From NCBI GenBank assembly GCA_022823145.1, contig JAJDXS010000080.1, positions 62,001 to 126,000 of the forward strand: 64,000 nucleotides of DNA. Reading direction: 5' to 3'. Below, one piece after another: positions 27,871 through 35,711 of the stretch. Numbering within the stretch: the first letter of the stretch is position 1; every line of letters starts with the position of its first letter. The notes below the pieces were generated by a model. That model had not been told where the DNA came from and searched no databases. It saw nothing but the letters and a program-made list of their open reading frames with translations. This DNA is from Gemmatimonadota bacterium. GTDB taxonomy: Bacteria; Gemmatimonadota; Gemmatimonadetes; Longimicrobiales; Gaopeijiaceae. A program made the position numbers and the translations under genes.

Positions 27871-29017
27871 CCTTCATGTCCTGGCCGATCAACCGAACCT
27901 GGGAGTCGAGGTGTCGCTGCAAGGTGGCGTAGAGTCGGACTACCGTGCTTGCACTGCTTCCGGCGGGCAGAAACACCCGTATGAAGTCCGAAGTTATCTC
28001 GAAATCGAGCAACCCGCCCACGCTGAGGTCGAGCACGCGCATGCGCGAGTACGTCGAGGAGGACGTCATCGCGACGCCCCAGTACCTGAATGGCGGCGCC
28101 GTGGAGAGGATCGCATCACTGAGGGCAGCCGCATCACCGACCGGACGGGAAAGGCGGAAGGTGGCGGAACGGCCGGACAGTGAGCCTTGCTCTCCCTCGC
28201 TGCTGACCCGGTAATGCGACTCGATCCTTTCGACGTTGCGTCGAACACGATCCCTGAGCGTGTCGACGAGGTGAAGATGGGCCGCAATGGAAGTTCCACG
28301 CGCCTCCAGCCGGCCGTCGCAATGGATGTCCTCGAGGCAATACGCCTCCCTGTTCTCTTCGTCCGGCCAGTACTGAACGTGTACCCGCGACAGGGACAGG
28401 CACTCGTTCAGGGAGTCGTCGGCCTGGAGCAGGGACATCACCTGGCGTGACCTGCGGCCCCACAACTGCATCGACATGAAGTCGGTGCCCCCGGGATCTC
28501 TGCCGTCGTTCCCGAACATCCGTCGGTCATGAACGGTGATCAGGCCCCGCACGGATCCGAGGCCGGCAGCGGTCTCGAGTAGTTGCCCCGGCAGGGCGAT
28601 ACGGGCCAGGCCCGTCCCGACCCTCGTGAGCCTCCCGATGATCCAGTCCGCCGTCTCGCTTCTGGCGAGCGTGTGGATCAGCCAGAACCGGGCGTCCAGG
28701 AAGTCTACATAGAGATGCACGGGCGACCGACGGCGGTAGCTGCCTTCGATGGTGAACAATCCCCTGTCGGCGGAGGGGTGCGCGCGAGAAGGACACCTGG
28801 ACCGAAGCAGGGGTTCGGAGAGCAGCTCGTGCAGCGTCTGCTCGCATGAGACATGCCCGTCAGCGTCCGGGTCGGCCGGGGGATGCGACTCGAGCAAATA
28901 CGTCTTGACCGGAATCGCGTCGCCTCCGGACGGCTTCCCGGCGGCTCCGGTGGCGTATTCGCCCGTCAGGCGGCCTTGCAGGAAAGCGGTCAACTGGCCC
29001 CGGTCTTGAGCGATCAT
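27848..29017 (-). CDS. Unknown protein (pair, upstream member)
   Basis: 389 aa, not recognised. I place the start at 29017 because GGAGAA lies 6 nt upstream; the frame stays open to 29329 but the extension is not protein-like. Visible features: an alpha/beta N-terminal part ('HLYVDFLDARFWLIHTLARSETADWIIGRLTR', split), 'VRGLITVHDRRMFG', a charged helical middle ('LVDTLRDRVRRNVERIESHYRVS'), and a compact C-terminal domain of about 100 residues with 'APPFRYWGVAM', 'MRVLDLSVGGLLDFEIT', 'FIRVFLPAGSSASTVVRL' and 'LQRHLDSQVRL'. No signal peptide or membrane span, so cytosolic. It is first in a two-gene minus-strand unit and reads into its partner by 23 nt. Base composition looks lower in GC than the flanking housekeeping genes, suggesting possible acquisition. 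Confidence 0.65.
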   Translation of the reverse strand: MIAQDRGQLTAFLQGRLTGEYATGAAGKPSGGDAIPVKTYLLESHPPADPDADGHVSCEQTLHELLSEPLLRSRCPSRAHPSADRGLFTIEGSYRRRSPVHLYVDFLDARFWLIHTLARSETADWIIGRLTRVGTGLARIALPGQLLETAAGLGSVRGLITVHDRRMFGNDGRDPGGTDFMSMQLWGRRSRQVMSLLQADDSLNECLSLSRVHVQYWPDEENREAYCLEDIHCDGRLEARGTSIAAHLHLVDTLRDRVRRNVERIESHYRVSSEGEQGSLSGRSATFRLSRPVGDAAALSDAILSTAPPFRYWGVAMTSSSTYSRMRVLDLSVGGLLDFEITSDFIRVFLPAGSSASTVVRLYATLQRHLDSQVRLIGQDMKDVFELQA

Positions 29018-29251
29018 GACGGATTCTCCGATGAGAACAGCGGTTTTCCGGCAGTTGCACACATTGCGCCTTCGCTCTACTGGCTGCGCAATATACGGAT
29101 ACCATGCCGATCGGAAAACCACCTCCGTTCTCACCCGATACCGGGATTGGTTACCATATTTGACTGTAGGGCGGACGTGGAGGAGGACTCGGGCGAAGTG
29201 CCCGGCTGGCACGGACGAGGGGCCGACACGATCACGGGGACCGTACAGGGA
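29018..29251. other. Divergent intergenic region upstream of unknown pair and epimerase
   Basis: 234 nt, noticeably AT-richer than its surroundings near 29085-29165. It must carry the promoter for the minus-strand pair and possibly one for the epimerase-tol run. A dyad TTGCGC-N16-GCGCAA sits at 29064-29091, and TATATT can be read on the minus strand nearby, but I cannot define a confident -35/-10 pair. Confidence 0.35.
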
Positions 29252-30238
29252 ATGATTTCCGGCGCAGGCCGACGGGTTCTTGTTACCGGTGGTGCGGGGT
29301 TTGTCGGCAGCCACGTCGCCGAGGCACATCTGGCCCTTGGGGACCGGGTCTGCGTTTTGGACGACCTTTCATCCGGGCATCCGGGCAACGTCCCCGCGGG
29401 GGCGGATTTCGTGGAGATGGACGTCGCGGATCCGCGCACGCGCGCTTTCGTCAGCGAAGGAAGGTTCGACGTCGTCAACCATCACGCTGCCCAGGTCGAC
29501 GTGCGGTTCTCGATGGCCGATCCGGCTGCGGATGCGCGCACGAACATCGTGGGCCTCGTCAACGTGCTGGAGGGGGCCCGCGCGGCCGGAACCGGGCGAG
29601 TGGTCTTCGTTTCCAGCGGTGGAGTCGTTTACGGCGAGCCCGACGTGTTTCCGACGCCCGAGACCGCGCCCAAGCATCCCGTGTCGCCCTACGGGGTCTC
29701 CAAGCTGACGGGGGAGTACTACCTGGACTACTACCGTCTGATACATGGGCTCGACTATGTCGCCCTGCGCTACAGCAACGTCTACGGCCCGCGCCAGGAT
29801 CCACGCGGCGAGGCGGGAGTCGTAGCCATCTTTTCGAACCGTCTGCTCAGGCGGGAGCCGCTGGTGATCTACGGCGACGGCGAGCAGTTGCGGGACTACG
29901 TGTACGTGGAGGATGTCGCGCGGGCCAACCTCCTGGCGGCGGAAATGGATCTGGTAGACGATGTGGACATGGATTCCCGGGCGTTCAACATCGGAACGGG
30001 GGAGGCGACGAGCGTGAACACGCTGGCAGAGTTGCTGGAAGAGGTGTCCGGAATCCGCGTGAGACGCGTCTTCCGCGAGGCCCGGGCGGGAGATGTCCGG
30101 CGCAGCACCCTTGCCACCCGCCGAATACGCGACCGTGGCTGGGTGCCGGGCTTCAGTCTGCGCGAGGGTCTGGCACGCACCTTTCGGCACATCGCCGTGC
30201 GGATGGCGGCGCCACGAGTCGCGGAGGTGGGGTCATGA
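29252..30238 (+). CDS. NAD-dependent epimerase/dehydratase (UDP-glucose 4-epimerase type)
   Basis: Extended short-chain dehydrogenase of 328 aa acting on a nucleotide sugar. 'RVLVTGGAGFVGSHVAEAHL' (split) near residue 8 gives the GxxGxxG NAD-binding loop; the catalytic set is Ser in 'VVFVSSGGVVYGEP' and the Tyr-x-x-x-Lys in 'SPYGVSKLTGEYY'. 'LRYSNVYGPRQDP', 'IYGDGEQLRDYVYVEDVARANL' (split) and 'FNIGTGEATSVNTLAELL' are typical of GalE-like and GDP/UDP-sugar epimerases. The ATG at 29252 is chosen because the Rossmann strand starts directly after; AGGGA is rather close. It overlaps tolQ by 4 nt, an unusual but suggestive link to envelope synthesis. Substrate unresolved. Confidence 0.88.
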   Translation: MISGAGRRVLVTGGAGFVGSHVAEAHLALGDRVCVLDDLSSGHPGNVPAGADFVEMDVADPRTRAFVSEGRFDVVNHHAAQVDVRFSMADPAADARTNIVGLVNVLEGARAAGTGRVVFVSSGGVVYGEPDVFPTPETAPKHPVSPYGVSKLTGEYYLDYYRLIHGLDYVALRYSNVYGPRQDPRGEAGVVAIFSNRLLRREPLVIYGDGEQLRDYVYVEDVARANLLAAEMDLVDDVDMDSRAFNIGTGEATSVNTLAELLEEVSGIRVRRVFREARAGDVRRSTLATRRIRDRGWVPGFSLREGLARTFRHIAVRMAAPRVAEVGS

Positions 30239-30945
30239 GCGTCCTGATGCTTCAGGCAGGCCCACCGCGCAGCGTGCTCGACATGATCCTCGGGGCCAGC
30301 CCTCCGACCCACATCGTCCTCGGGGTACTCTTCCTCTTCTCGGTTCTTTCCCTTTCGGTGATCATTGCCAAGGTGCGTCACTTTCGGAGAGTGCGCCGGG
30401 ACGGAGACGAGTTCGTGGCGCAACTGGAGTCGGTATCCAACCTGGGTGACGCGTACGAGGTCGTGCGGCAGCTGGAGGATTCTCCCTACACGCGGCTGTT
30501 CAGCAGCGGACTCGGGTTCTTCGACGAACTCCGGCCGGGGGCGCTGTCGGGCGTCAACCATGCACCGGGCCTGTCGCTTACGCAGCTGGAAGCGCTCCGC
30601 ATGATGATCGACAAGGTGGAAGCCGAAGAGATCGACGAACTGTCGCGGGGGCTGAACTGGCTTGCCGTCATCGGGTCGGTCTCTCCGTTGCTGGGGCTGA
30701 TGGGCACCGTGATCGGGATCATGAACACCTTCATTGGCATCACACGGTTCGGATCCACCAACATCAGCGCGGTGGCGCCGGGCGTTGCGGAGGCGCTGAT
30801 CACCACCGTCGCGGGGCTCGCCGTGGCCATCCCCTCCGTCATTGCCTACAACCACTTCGCCTCGCGGATCAACCTGATTCTCGGCGAGTTCGAGGGCTTC
30901 GCGAGCGAATTCATCGGGACGCTGGCGAGGGGTGGCCATGTCTGA
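30235..30945 (+). CDS. tolQ: TolQ/ExbB/MotA-family proton channel protein
   Basis: Inner-membrane motor subunit of 236 aa. First span near 22-44 (THIVLGVLFLFSVLSLSVIIA), cytoplasmic loop with helical 'LEALRMMIDKVEAEEIDELSRGL', then the paired spans 'WLAVIGSVSPLLGLMGTVIGIMNTF' (split) and 'GVAEALITTVAGLAVAIPSVIAYNHF' (split), containing the conserved TolQ/ExbB TT-AGL motif. With the ExbD/TolR protein encoded next, it converts proton flow to force on a TonB/TolA-type rod. TolB and Pal follow, which supports TolQ over ExbB. Start overlaps the epimerase stop by 4 nt. Confidence 0.93.
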   Translation: MSVLMLQAGPPRSVLDMILGASPPTHIVLGVLFLFSVLSLSVIIAKVRHFRRVRRDGDEFVAQLESVSNLGDAYEVVRQLEDSPYTRLFSSGLGFFDELRPGALSGVNHAPGLSLTQLEALRMMIDKVEAEEIDELSRGLNWLAVIGSVSPLLGLMGTVIGIMNTFIGITRFGSTNISAVAPGVAEALITTVAGLAVAIPSVIAYNHFASRINLILGEFEGFASEFIGTLARGGHV

Positions 30946-30987
30946 CGGGCACGTGACCGGCCGTTCGAACAGGGAGGGCGGACCGGC

Positions 30988-31401
30988 ATGAGCCGCAACC
31001 GGGACCGTGCGCGGATTCCGGTCCGCGCGGAGATCAACGTGACCAGCCTTGTGGACGTGGCGTTCACGCTGCTGGTCATCTTCATCATCACGGCGCCGGT
31101 GCTTCAGGGCGGGGTGGACGTTGCGCTGCCGCAGGGGGAAGTGGGCGCCATCCAGGCCTCCGACCAGCATATTATCGTGAGCATCCTGGCCGACGGGTCG
31201 GTGTTTCTGGGCGACACACAGGTGGATCCGGCGAACATGGAGGGCATCCTGTCACAGATGCTGCGCGCGAACCAGCAGGACGCGGTCTACATCAGGGGCG
31301 ATTCGCTGGCGTACTATGGTCCGGTCTTCAGAATCATCTCAGCGGTGGCAAGTCAGGAGGGCGTTGCCGTTTCCCTGATCGCGGTGGACGAAATGCCATG
31401 A
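30988..31401 (+). CDS. tolR: TolR/ExbD-family proton channel partner
   Basis: 137 aa. Short cytosolic N-terminus, then one span with the essential aspartate: 'INVTSLVDVAFTLLVIFIIT' at about 12-31 (Asp20 is the presumed proton carrier). The periplasmic domain follows ('GGVDVALPQGEVGAIQ', 'IIVSILADGSVFLGDTQVD', 'DAVYIRGDSLAYYGPVFRIISAV', split) as in the TolR/ExbD fold. A GGGAGG site precedes the ATG. It overlaps the TolA-like gene by 4 nt. Works with the TolQ protein encoded upstream. Confidence 0.94.
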   Translation: MSRNRDRARIPVRAEINVTSLVDVAFTLLVIFIITAPVLQGGVDVALPQGEVGAIQASDQHIIVSILADGSVFLGDTQVDPANMEGILSQMLRANQQDAVYIRGDSLAYYGPVFRIISAVASQEGVAVSLIAVDEMP

Positions 31402-32171
31402 GCGCCAGTCAGACTCCCCCTTTTTCGGATGCCGGCAGGACCAACCCGCTGGACCGGCGATCGCTGATGCTCTCCCTGTCGATTCACGCTCTGGCCCTGG
31501 TGTTTCTGATCTGGGGGGTTCCCGCACTGGCACCCGAACCGATCGTGTACCAGGCGATCGAGATCAGGGTCGTGTCGGCGCCGCCCGCACCCGCGCCACC
31601 CCCTCCCGAGGAGGAGACCCCGCCCGCGCCGCAGGAGGAACTCGTAGTCGAGACCCCCGAGGAGCCGGTCGAGGAAGAGGAGGCCCCGATTCCGGTCGAG
31701 GAGGAAGCGCCTCCCCCGGAGCCGGAGGAGACCCCGCCCCCGGAGGTGGAGGATCCGCCGCCTCCCGCGGAGGACCCCGCCCCTGCCGAGGCGGAAGAGA
31801 GCGAAGTAGAGGACGGCGGGCAGGACATCAACGTCCGCCTGGAGGGGCTCAGAAGGGACTATCCCGCGTACTATGGCAACATCATTCGCCAGATCGAGCG
31901 CTGCTTCCGCCCCTCGGACGCCGGGAACCATGTGGCCGTGGTCCAGTTCGTGATCCGCGAGGACGGGAGCGTCAGCGACATCAGCATCGCCGAGCGATCG
32001 GGCAGCTTCATCTTCGACCTGGAGGCCCAGGGGGCGATCGAATGCGCGGGCGCGCCCGGCCGCCTGGGTCCCCTGCCTCAGGGCTATTCCTGGGATGTCC
32101 TTCCGGTGCAATTCAGATTCAGGCCGGGATCGGAGGACCAGACATCGACCCGACTCGCGGAGGAGACATGA
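31398..32171 (+). CDS. TolA-position protein with TonB-like proline/glutamate linker
   Basis: 257 aa. N-terminal cytosolic tail, one span (LMLSLSIHALALVFLIWGV, about 24-42), then a linker of about 80 residues made almost entirely of Pro and Glu (PPPPEEETPPAP, EEAPPPEPEETPPP), and a C-terminal domain ('GLRRDYPAYYGNIIRQIERCF', 'GNHVAVVQFVIREDGSVSDISIAE', 'PQGYSWDVLPVQFRFRP', split) of the TonB/TolA C-terminal superfamily. True TolA proteins usually have a long Ala/Lys helical spacer; this one has a TonB-like extended spacer though it occupies the tolA position between tolR and tolB. It probably carries the force from TolQR to TolB/Pal. Overlaps both neighbours by 4 nt. Confidence 0.85.
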   Translation: MSASQTPPFSDAGRTNPLDRRSLMLSLSIHALALVFLIWGVPALAPEPIVYQAIEIRVVSAPPAPAPPPPEEETPPAPQEELVVETPEEPVEEEEAPIPVEEEAPPPEPEETPPPEVEDPPPPAEDPAPAEAEESEVEDGGQDINVRLEGLRRDYPAYYGNIIRQIERCFRPSDAGNHVAVVQFVIREDGSVSDISIAERSGSFIFDLEAQGAIECAGAPGRLGPLPQGYSWDVLPVQFRFRPGSEDQTSTRLAEET

Positions 32172-33535
32172 TGAAGCACAGGATTGCCGTTCTCGCGCTG
32201 ACGGCGCTGACGGGTCTCCCGCTCGTCGCCGCCGAACCGGCCGCCGCCCAGGAGGAAGCCGCGATCCCCGGCGTCCAGCTGGGACTTGCCTACGAGAATC
32301 TGTACATCCCGCCGCTGGCGATCCTGCCGTTCACCGGGCCGGACGCGGACGCCGCTCTGGTGTCCGGGGTTCAGGGCATTGTGGCGCGGGATCTGGACTA
32401 CAGCGACCGCTTCGTCGTGCTGGATTCCCTCCCCGAGGGACTGGCTGACGACGGCATCCGGTACAGCCTCTGGGACCAGTACGGCGCCGACTGGGTCCTC
32501 ATGGGCGAGGTCGAGACGGTTGCGGGGCGTCACTTCCTGTCGATCGAGCTGCACGACATCGTCTTCACGAGCGTGGAACGCGGCCGCTTCGCCCTTCCCG
32601 CCCGCGACGACGAGGATTTCCGCATGGCGGTCCACCGGGTGTCGGACGAGATCGTCGAATGGGTGACCGGCGAACCGGGCATCGCCGCGAGCCGCATCGT
32701 GTTCTCCATGAGACCCTTCGGGAACCCCACCGCGAAGGAACTCTACATCGTCGACTCCGACGGCGAGAATCTGCAGCGGCTCACCTGGGACGAGAATCTG
32801 GCGATCTCGCCGGCGTGGGCTCCCGACGGAAACCGGATCGCGTACGTATCCTACAAGACGGGCTTGCCCGGGATTTACGAACTCAGTCTTGCCGATGGCA
32901 GCGAGCGCCCGGTCGACACCGGCCGCGGGGGCCAGCACATGACCCCGGCGTACCATCCGGACGGCGACGAACTCGCATTCAACATCCTCGGCGCGGGGCT
33001 GTTCCGGTACGACCTGGGCGACAACTGCTGTCTCGTCCAGCTGGTCGGAGGGCGGGCCGAGAACCTCCAGCCATCGTACTCGCACGACGGCGATGAGCTC
33101 GTCTTCCTGTCGAACCGCCTCGGAGAAGCCACGCCGCAGATCTACACCATGCCTGCGCGTGGCGGCAACGCCGACCTGCTGTCTCCCTATCGCTTCGGCC
33201 AGGGCGGCTACTTCGCCGATCCCGACTGGTCCCCGATCTCGAGCAAGGTCGCCTTCGCAGGCGGGATTGTGCGACGCCGGGTGCTGAACCGGTACCACAT
33301 CTTCGTGGCCGACACCGAAGTGGGTGACAACCGCCTGAGACAGCTTACCCAGGAGGGCAGCAACGAGGACCCGAGCTGGGGGCCCGACGGCAGGCACATC
33401 GTTTTTGTGGGAGAGCGCAGCAACGGTTTAGGCGTGTTCATCGTCGACTCGGGGACGGGGCGGACGCGCCTCCTCGTAGCGAGTGTCGAGGCCGCCGACA
33501 CGGATTGGTCGCCGGCGCTTGGCCCCCGCACTTGA
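32168..33535 (+). CDS. tolB: Tol-Pal system beta-propeller protein TolB
   Basis: Periplasmic protein of 455 aa. Signal peptide cleaved near AAAQE; N-terminal alpha/beta domain ('YIPPLAILPFTGPDADAALVSGVQGIVARDL', split; 'GADWVLMGEVETVAGRHFLSIELHDI', split); then a six-bladed propeller of WD40-like TolB repeats from about residue 190 ('NLAISPAWAPDGNRIAYVSYKTGLPGIYEL', split; 'NLQPSYSHDGDELVFLSNRLG'; 'SNEDPSWGPDGRHIVFVGERS'). It binds Pal and the OM. The ATG at 32168 overlaps the upstream stop (ATGA) after GGAGGAGAC; a second ATG follows directly. No promoter is needed given the overlap. Confidence 0.95.
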   Translation: MMKHRIAVLALTALTGLPLVAAEPAAAQEEAAIPGVQLGLAYENLYIPPLAILPFTGPDADAALVSGVQGIVARDLDYSDRFVVLDSLPEGLADDGIRYSLWDQYGADWVLMGEVETVAGRHFLSIELHDIVFTSVERGRFALPARDDEDFRMAVHRVSDEIVEWVTGEPGIAASRIVFSMRPFGNPTAKELYIVDSDGENLQRLTWDENLAISPAWAPDGNRIAYVSYKTGLPGIYELSLADGSERPVDTGRGGQHMTPAYHPDGDELAFNILGAGLFRYDLGDNCCLVQLVGGRAENLQPSYSHDGDELVFLSNRLGEATPQIYTMPARGGNADLLSPYRFGQGGYFADPDWSPISSKVAFAGGIVRRRVLNRYHIFVADTEVGDNRLRQLTQEGSNEDPSWGPDGRHIVFVGERSNGLGVFIVDSGTGRTRLLVASVEAADTDWSPALGPRT

Positions 33536-33560
33536 TAAGGCCAGACCGATCACCTATATA
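33532..33560 (+). promoter_or_regulatory. Near-consensus promoter for pal inside the tolB 3' end
   Basis: TTGATA at 33532-33537, a 17-nt spacer, and TATATA at 33555-33560: a near-perfect sigma-70 type promoter, overlapping the tolB stop codon. Transcription would start near 33567, leaving about 55 nt of leader before pal. In this GC-rich sequence such a match is unlikely by chance. It would let pal be made in excess of tolQRAB, as the abundance of Pal requires. Confidence 0.7.
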
Positions 33561-33621
33561 CAACGAGTGCCGGACGTGGATTCGCAGGGAGACCTCACCC
33601 ATATCATCAGAGGGAGCAGGT

Positions 33622-34212
33622 ATGTCTAACCGTCGTTTGGTTCTCGCAGCTTTTGCCACCGCGATCGTGCTGGCCGCCTGTGGGAGCGAACCCGAACCGG
33701 AGATGGCGCCGGAGCCCACCGGCCCGACTGCCGAAGAACTGGAGCGGATGCGGCAGGACTCGATCCGCAGGGCGCAGGAAGCCGAGGAAGCACGACTCAG
33801 GGCCGAGCGGGAAGCGGCCGAGCGCGAGAGGCAGCGACGCGCGGAAATGTCCCGCCAGACGCTTCGCGAAACGGTGTATTTCGACTACGACGAGGCCGCG
33901 ATCCGGTCGGACACCGAGACGAGGCTCCGGGCCAAGCTGGACATTCTGCGCGCCAACCCGGGCGTGCAGTTGCGCATGGAGGGCCACGCAGACGAGCGCG
34001 GAACTTCCGAGTACAACATCGCCCTGGGGAACGAGCGCTCCGAGGCGGTGATCCAGTTCCTCACCGGGTTCGGGCTCGACGCGGGGCGTTTCAGCTCCGT
34101 TTCCTACGGCGAGGAGCGGCCGGCGGCCCAGGGATCCAACGAATCGGCCTGGGCCCAGAACCGGAGGGTCGAGTTCGTCATCACGGCAGGTGGTGACGGC
34201 ATCGGCAGGTAG
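33622..34212 (+). CDS. pal: Peptidoglycan-associated lipoprotein Pal
   Basis: Outer-membrane lipoprotein of 196 aa that tethers the membrane to peptidoglycan. Lipobox VLAAC at Cys20, then a Pro/Glu and Arg/Ala/Glu-rich linker of about 70 residues, predicted as a charged helix, and an OmpA-like domain from about residue 90: 'ETVYFDYDEAAIRSDTE', 'RMEGHADERGTSEYNIALGNERSEAV' (split), 'SYGEERPAAQGSNESAWAQNRRVEFVI' (split). The diaminopimelate-binding Asp and Arg of the family are present in the HADERG and QNRRVEF motifs. The linker is longer and more helical than in E. coli Pal. AGAGGGAGCAGG is a good ribosome site. Confidence 0.96.
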   Translation: MSNRRLVLAAFATAIVLAACGSEPEPEMAPEPTGPTAEELERMRQDSIRRAQEAEEARLRAEREAAERERQRRAEMSRQTLRETVYFDYDEAAIRSDTETRLRAKLDILRANPGVQLRMEGHADERGTSEYNIALGNERSEAVIQFLTGFGLDAGRFSSVSYGEERPAAQGSNESAWAQNRRVEFVITAGGDGIGR

Positions 34213-34213
34213 C

Positions 34214-34241
34214 GCGCCGGGCGGGACCGCAGACCCGGCGC
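34214..34241 (+). terminator. Hairpin between pal and cpoB
   Basis: GCGCCGGG, a 12-nt loop, then CCCGGCGC: a perfect 8-bp GC stem directly after the pal stop. It has no T-run, so it is not a classical intrinsic terminator; it may protect the pal message 3' end or reduce read-through into cpoB. Confidence 0.45.
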
Positions 34242-34296
34242 GGGGGTTGACCGGAGCTTGCGCACCCTTGCGTTTGCGAAGGGCGGAGGAGGAGTA

Positions 34297-35115
34297 GTGT
34301 CGCACCGGATCGGCAGGAGTGGGCAGACAGCGATTCTCATGGCCGTCGTCATACTGGGCGGCTGCGCCACGAGGGGCGACCTGCGTCAACTCCAGTACGA
34401 AGTTCGCTCGCTGGCCGTCAGGCAGGACTCCGCTTTCCGGGCGTTGCAGCGCATCGTCGAGAGGTCCAACGGCGAGGCACTCGACTCGGTGGCCGAGCTG
34501 GCCGAACTGCTGTTCGAGCTGCGAGGCGATTTCAACAGCAGGCTGCTGGACATTCAGAATCAGCAGCTGGTCATGGGCGAACTGGTCGGTCAGAGCCAGC
34601 ACAGCATCGCTCTGATGACCGAGCAGCTGAACGCACAGCGACGGGAGATCGAACGCGTCTCCCGGCAGCAGCCGGCCGACACAACCGCCGCAGCTCAAGA
34701 AGAAGAGGGCGAAGAATCTGCGGAGACCCAGCGTCCCGACCCGGCCGAAGACGCCTACAATGCGGTAGTGGGCCTGCTCGAGCGGGGCAGCGTGTCGGTG
34801 GCGCGAAGCGGGTTCGAACAGTTCCTGGAGGAGTATCCGAACAGTGAATTCGCGGCGGGCGCGTACCTTCACCTTGCGGAGATCATGGCCCTCCAGGACG
34901 ACGAGATCGAGGACGCGATCACCACGTACCGCATGATCCCGGACCTCTTTCCGGACGCGCCCGAAGTGCCGCAGGCGCTGTTCCAGGCGGGCCTGCTGTG
35001 CGCATCCATCGAGGCCTTCGAACGTGCCCGCGGATACCTCGAATGGCTTGTCGACTCATACCCGGACCATCGTCTCGTCCCCCAGGCCCGGGAACGGCTC
35101 GAGGAGATTCCCTGA
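34297..35115 (+). CDS. cpoB: CpoB/YbgF-like Tol-Pal coordinator lipoprotein
   Basis: 272 aa. I choose the GTG at 34297 because GGAGGAGGA lies immediately upstream; a TTG at 34258 is possible but has no such site. Lipobox ILGGC at Cys23. Residues about 30-130 form a coiled coil (heptad-rich 'RDLRQLQYEVRSLAVRQ', 'LAELLFELRGDFNSRLLDIQNQQ'), then an acidic linker and TPR repeats from about 160 ('AYNAVVGLLERGSVSVARSGFEQFLEEYPNSEFA', split; 'EVPQALFQAGLLCASIEAFERARGYLEWL', split). This coiled coil plus TPR order and the place after pal match CpoB/YbgF, which links cell-wall synthesis to constriction. Having a lipid anchor differs from E. coli CpoB, which is soluble. Confidence 0.85.
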   Translation: MSHRIGRSGQTAILMAVVILGGCATRGDLRQLQYEVRSLAVRQDSAFRALQRIVERSNGEALDSVAELAELLFELRGDFNSRLLDIQNQQLVMGELVGQSQHSIALMTEQLNAQRREIERVSRQQPADTTAAAQEEEGEESAETQRPDPAEDAYNAVVGLLERGSVSVARSGFEQFLEEYPNSEFAAGAYLHLAEIMALQDDEIEDAITTYRMIPDLFPDAPEVPQALFQAGLLCASIEAFERARGYLEWLVDSYPDHRLVPQARERLEEIP

Positions 35116-35180
35116 CGGGTTGCAGCGGGACCGGTGCGCTGGCGGTCCGGGCCGGTCTGCGGGATTGGTGAGGGCTGCCC

Positions 35181-35711
35181 ATGCGCTGTCCGTCGTGCGG
35201 GGGCGAAGCCACGAAGGTGGTGGACACGCGTGCAGCACGGGGCGGGCGCGCCGTGCGCCGACGGCGCGAGTGTCTCCGTTGCGGCGGCAGGTTTACAACG
35301 TACGAGAACGTCGAGCAGCGCCCGCTGCAGGTGCTGAAGCGTGACGGGAGCGCAGAGGACTTCCAGCGCGACAAGCTTCGGGCGAGTATAGCTACGGCCT
35401 GCACCAAGCGCCCCGTGTCTCCGTCCGAGGTCGAGGCGCTGGTCGACCGCATCGAGGACGGGGTGTCGGGATCGGCGGGCGTCGAGATCTCGTCGGCCGT
35501 TATCGGCGAGGCAGTGATGGAGGGACTGGAGCCGCTGGACCGGGTCGCCTACATCCGCTACGCCTCGGTGTACAGAAACTTCCAGCACATCGACGAATTC
35601 CAGGAAGCCGTGGACGAACTGATCGTGAAAGAACGCAGGGTGGAACAGGGCCGTTTGCAGGTTGAGATGCCGCTGGAGGCGGACACCGCTTCACAGGGAG
35701 ACAGCCAATGA
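35181..35711 (+). CDS. nrdR: Transcriptional repressor NrdR
   Basis: Nucleotide-sensing repressor of ribonucleotide reductase genes, 176 aa. N-terminal zinc ribbon with CPSC at 3-6 and CLRC at 31-34, then the ATP-cone domain from about 47 ('VLKRDGSAEDFQRDKLRASI', 'VEALVDRIEDGVSG', 'DRVAYIRYASVYRNFQHIDEF', split). Length and motif order are those of the family; the C-terminal acidic tail of about 20 residues is extra. It overlaps tatC by 4 nt. The target boxes and nrd genes are not in the window. Confidence 0.96.
   Translation: MRCPSCGGEATKVVDTRAARGGRAVRRRRECLRCGGRFTTYENVEQRPLQVLKRDGSAEDFQRDKLRASIATACTKRPVSPSEVEALVDRIEDGVSGSAGVEISSAVIGEAVMEGLEPLDRVAYIRYASVYRNFQHIDEFQEAVDELIVKERRVEQGRLQVEMPLEADTASQGDSQ

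Noticed and set aside
29064-29091. TTGCGC-N16-GCGCAA as a regulatory hairpin
   Set aside because: Arms are only 6 bp with a long loop in GC-rich sequence; kept only as a note on the divergent region, not as a feature.
28853-29251. N-terminal extension of the epimerase to 28853
   Set aside because: It would overlap the divergent unknown gene and lacks any match; the Rossmann fold begins right after ATG 29252.
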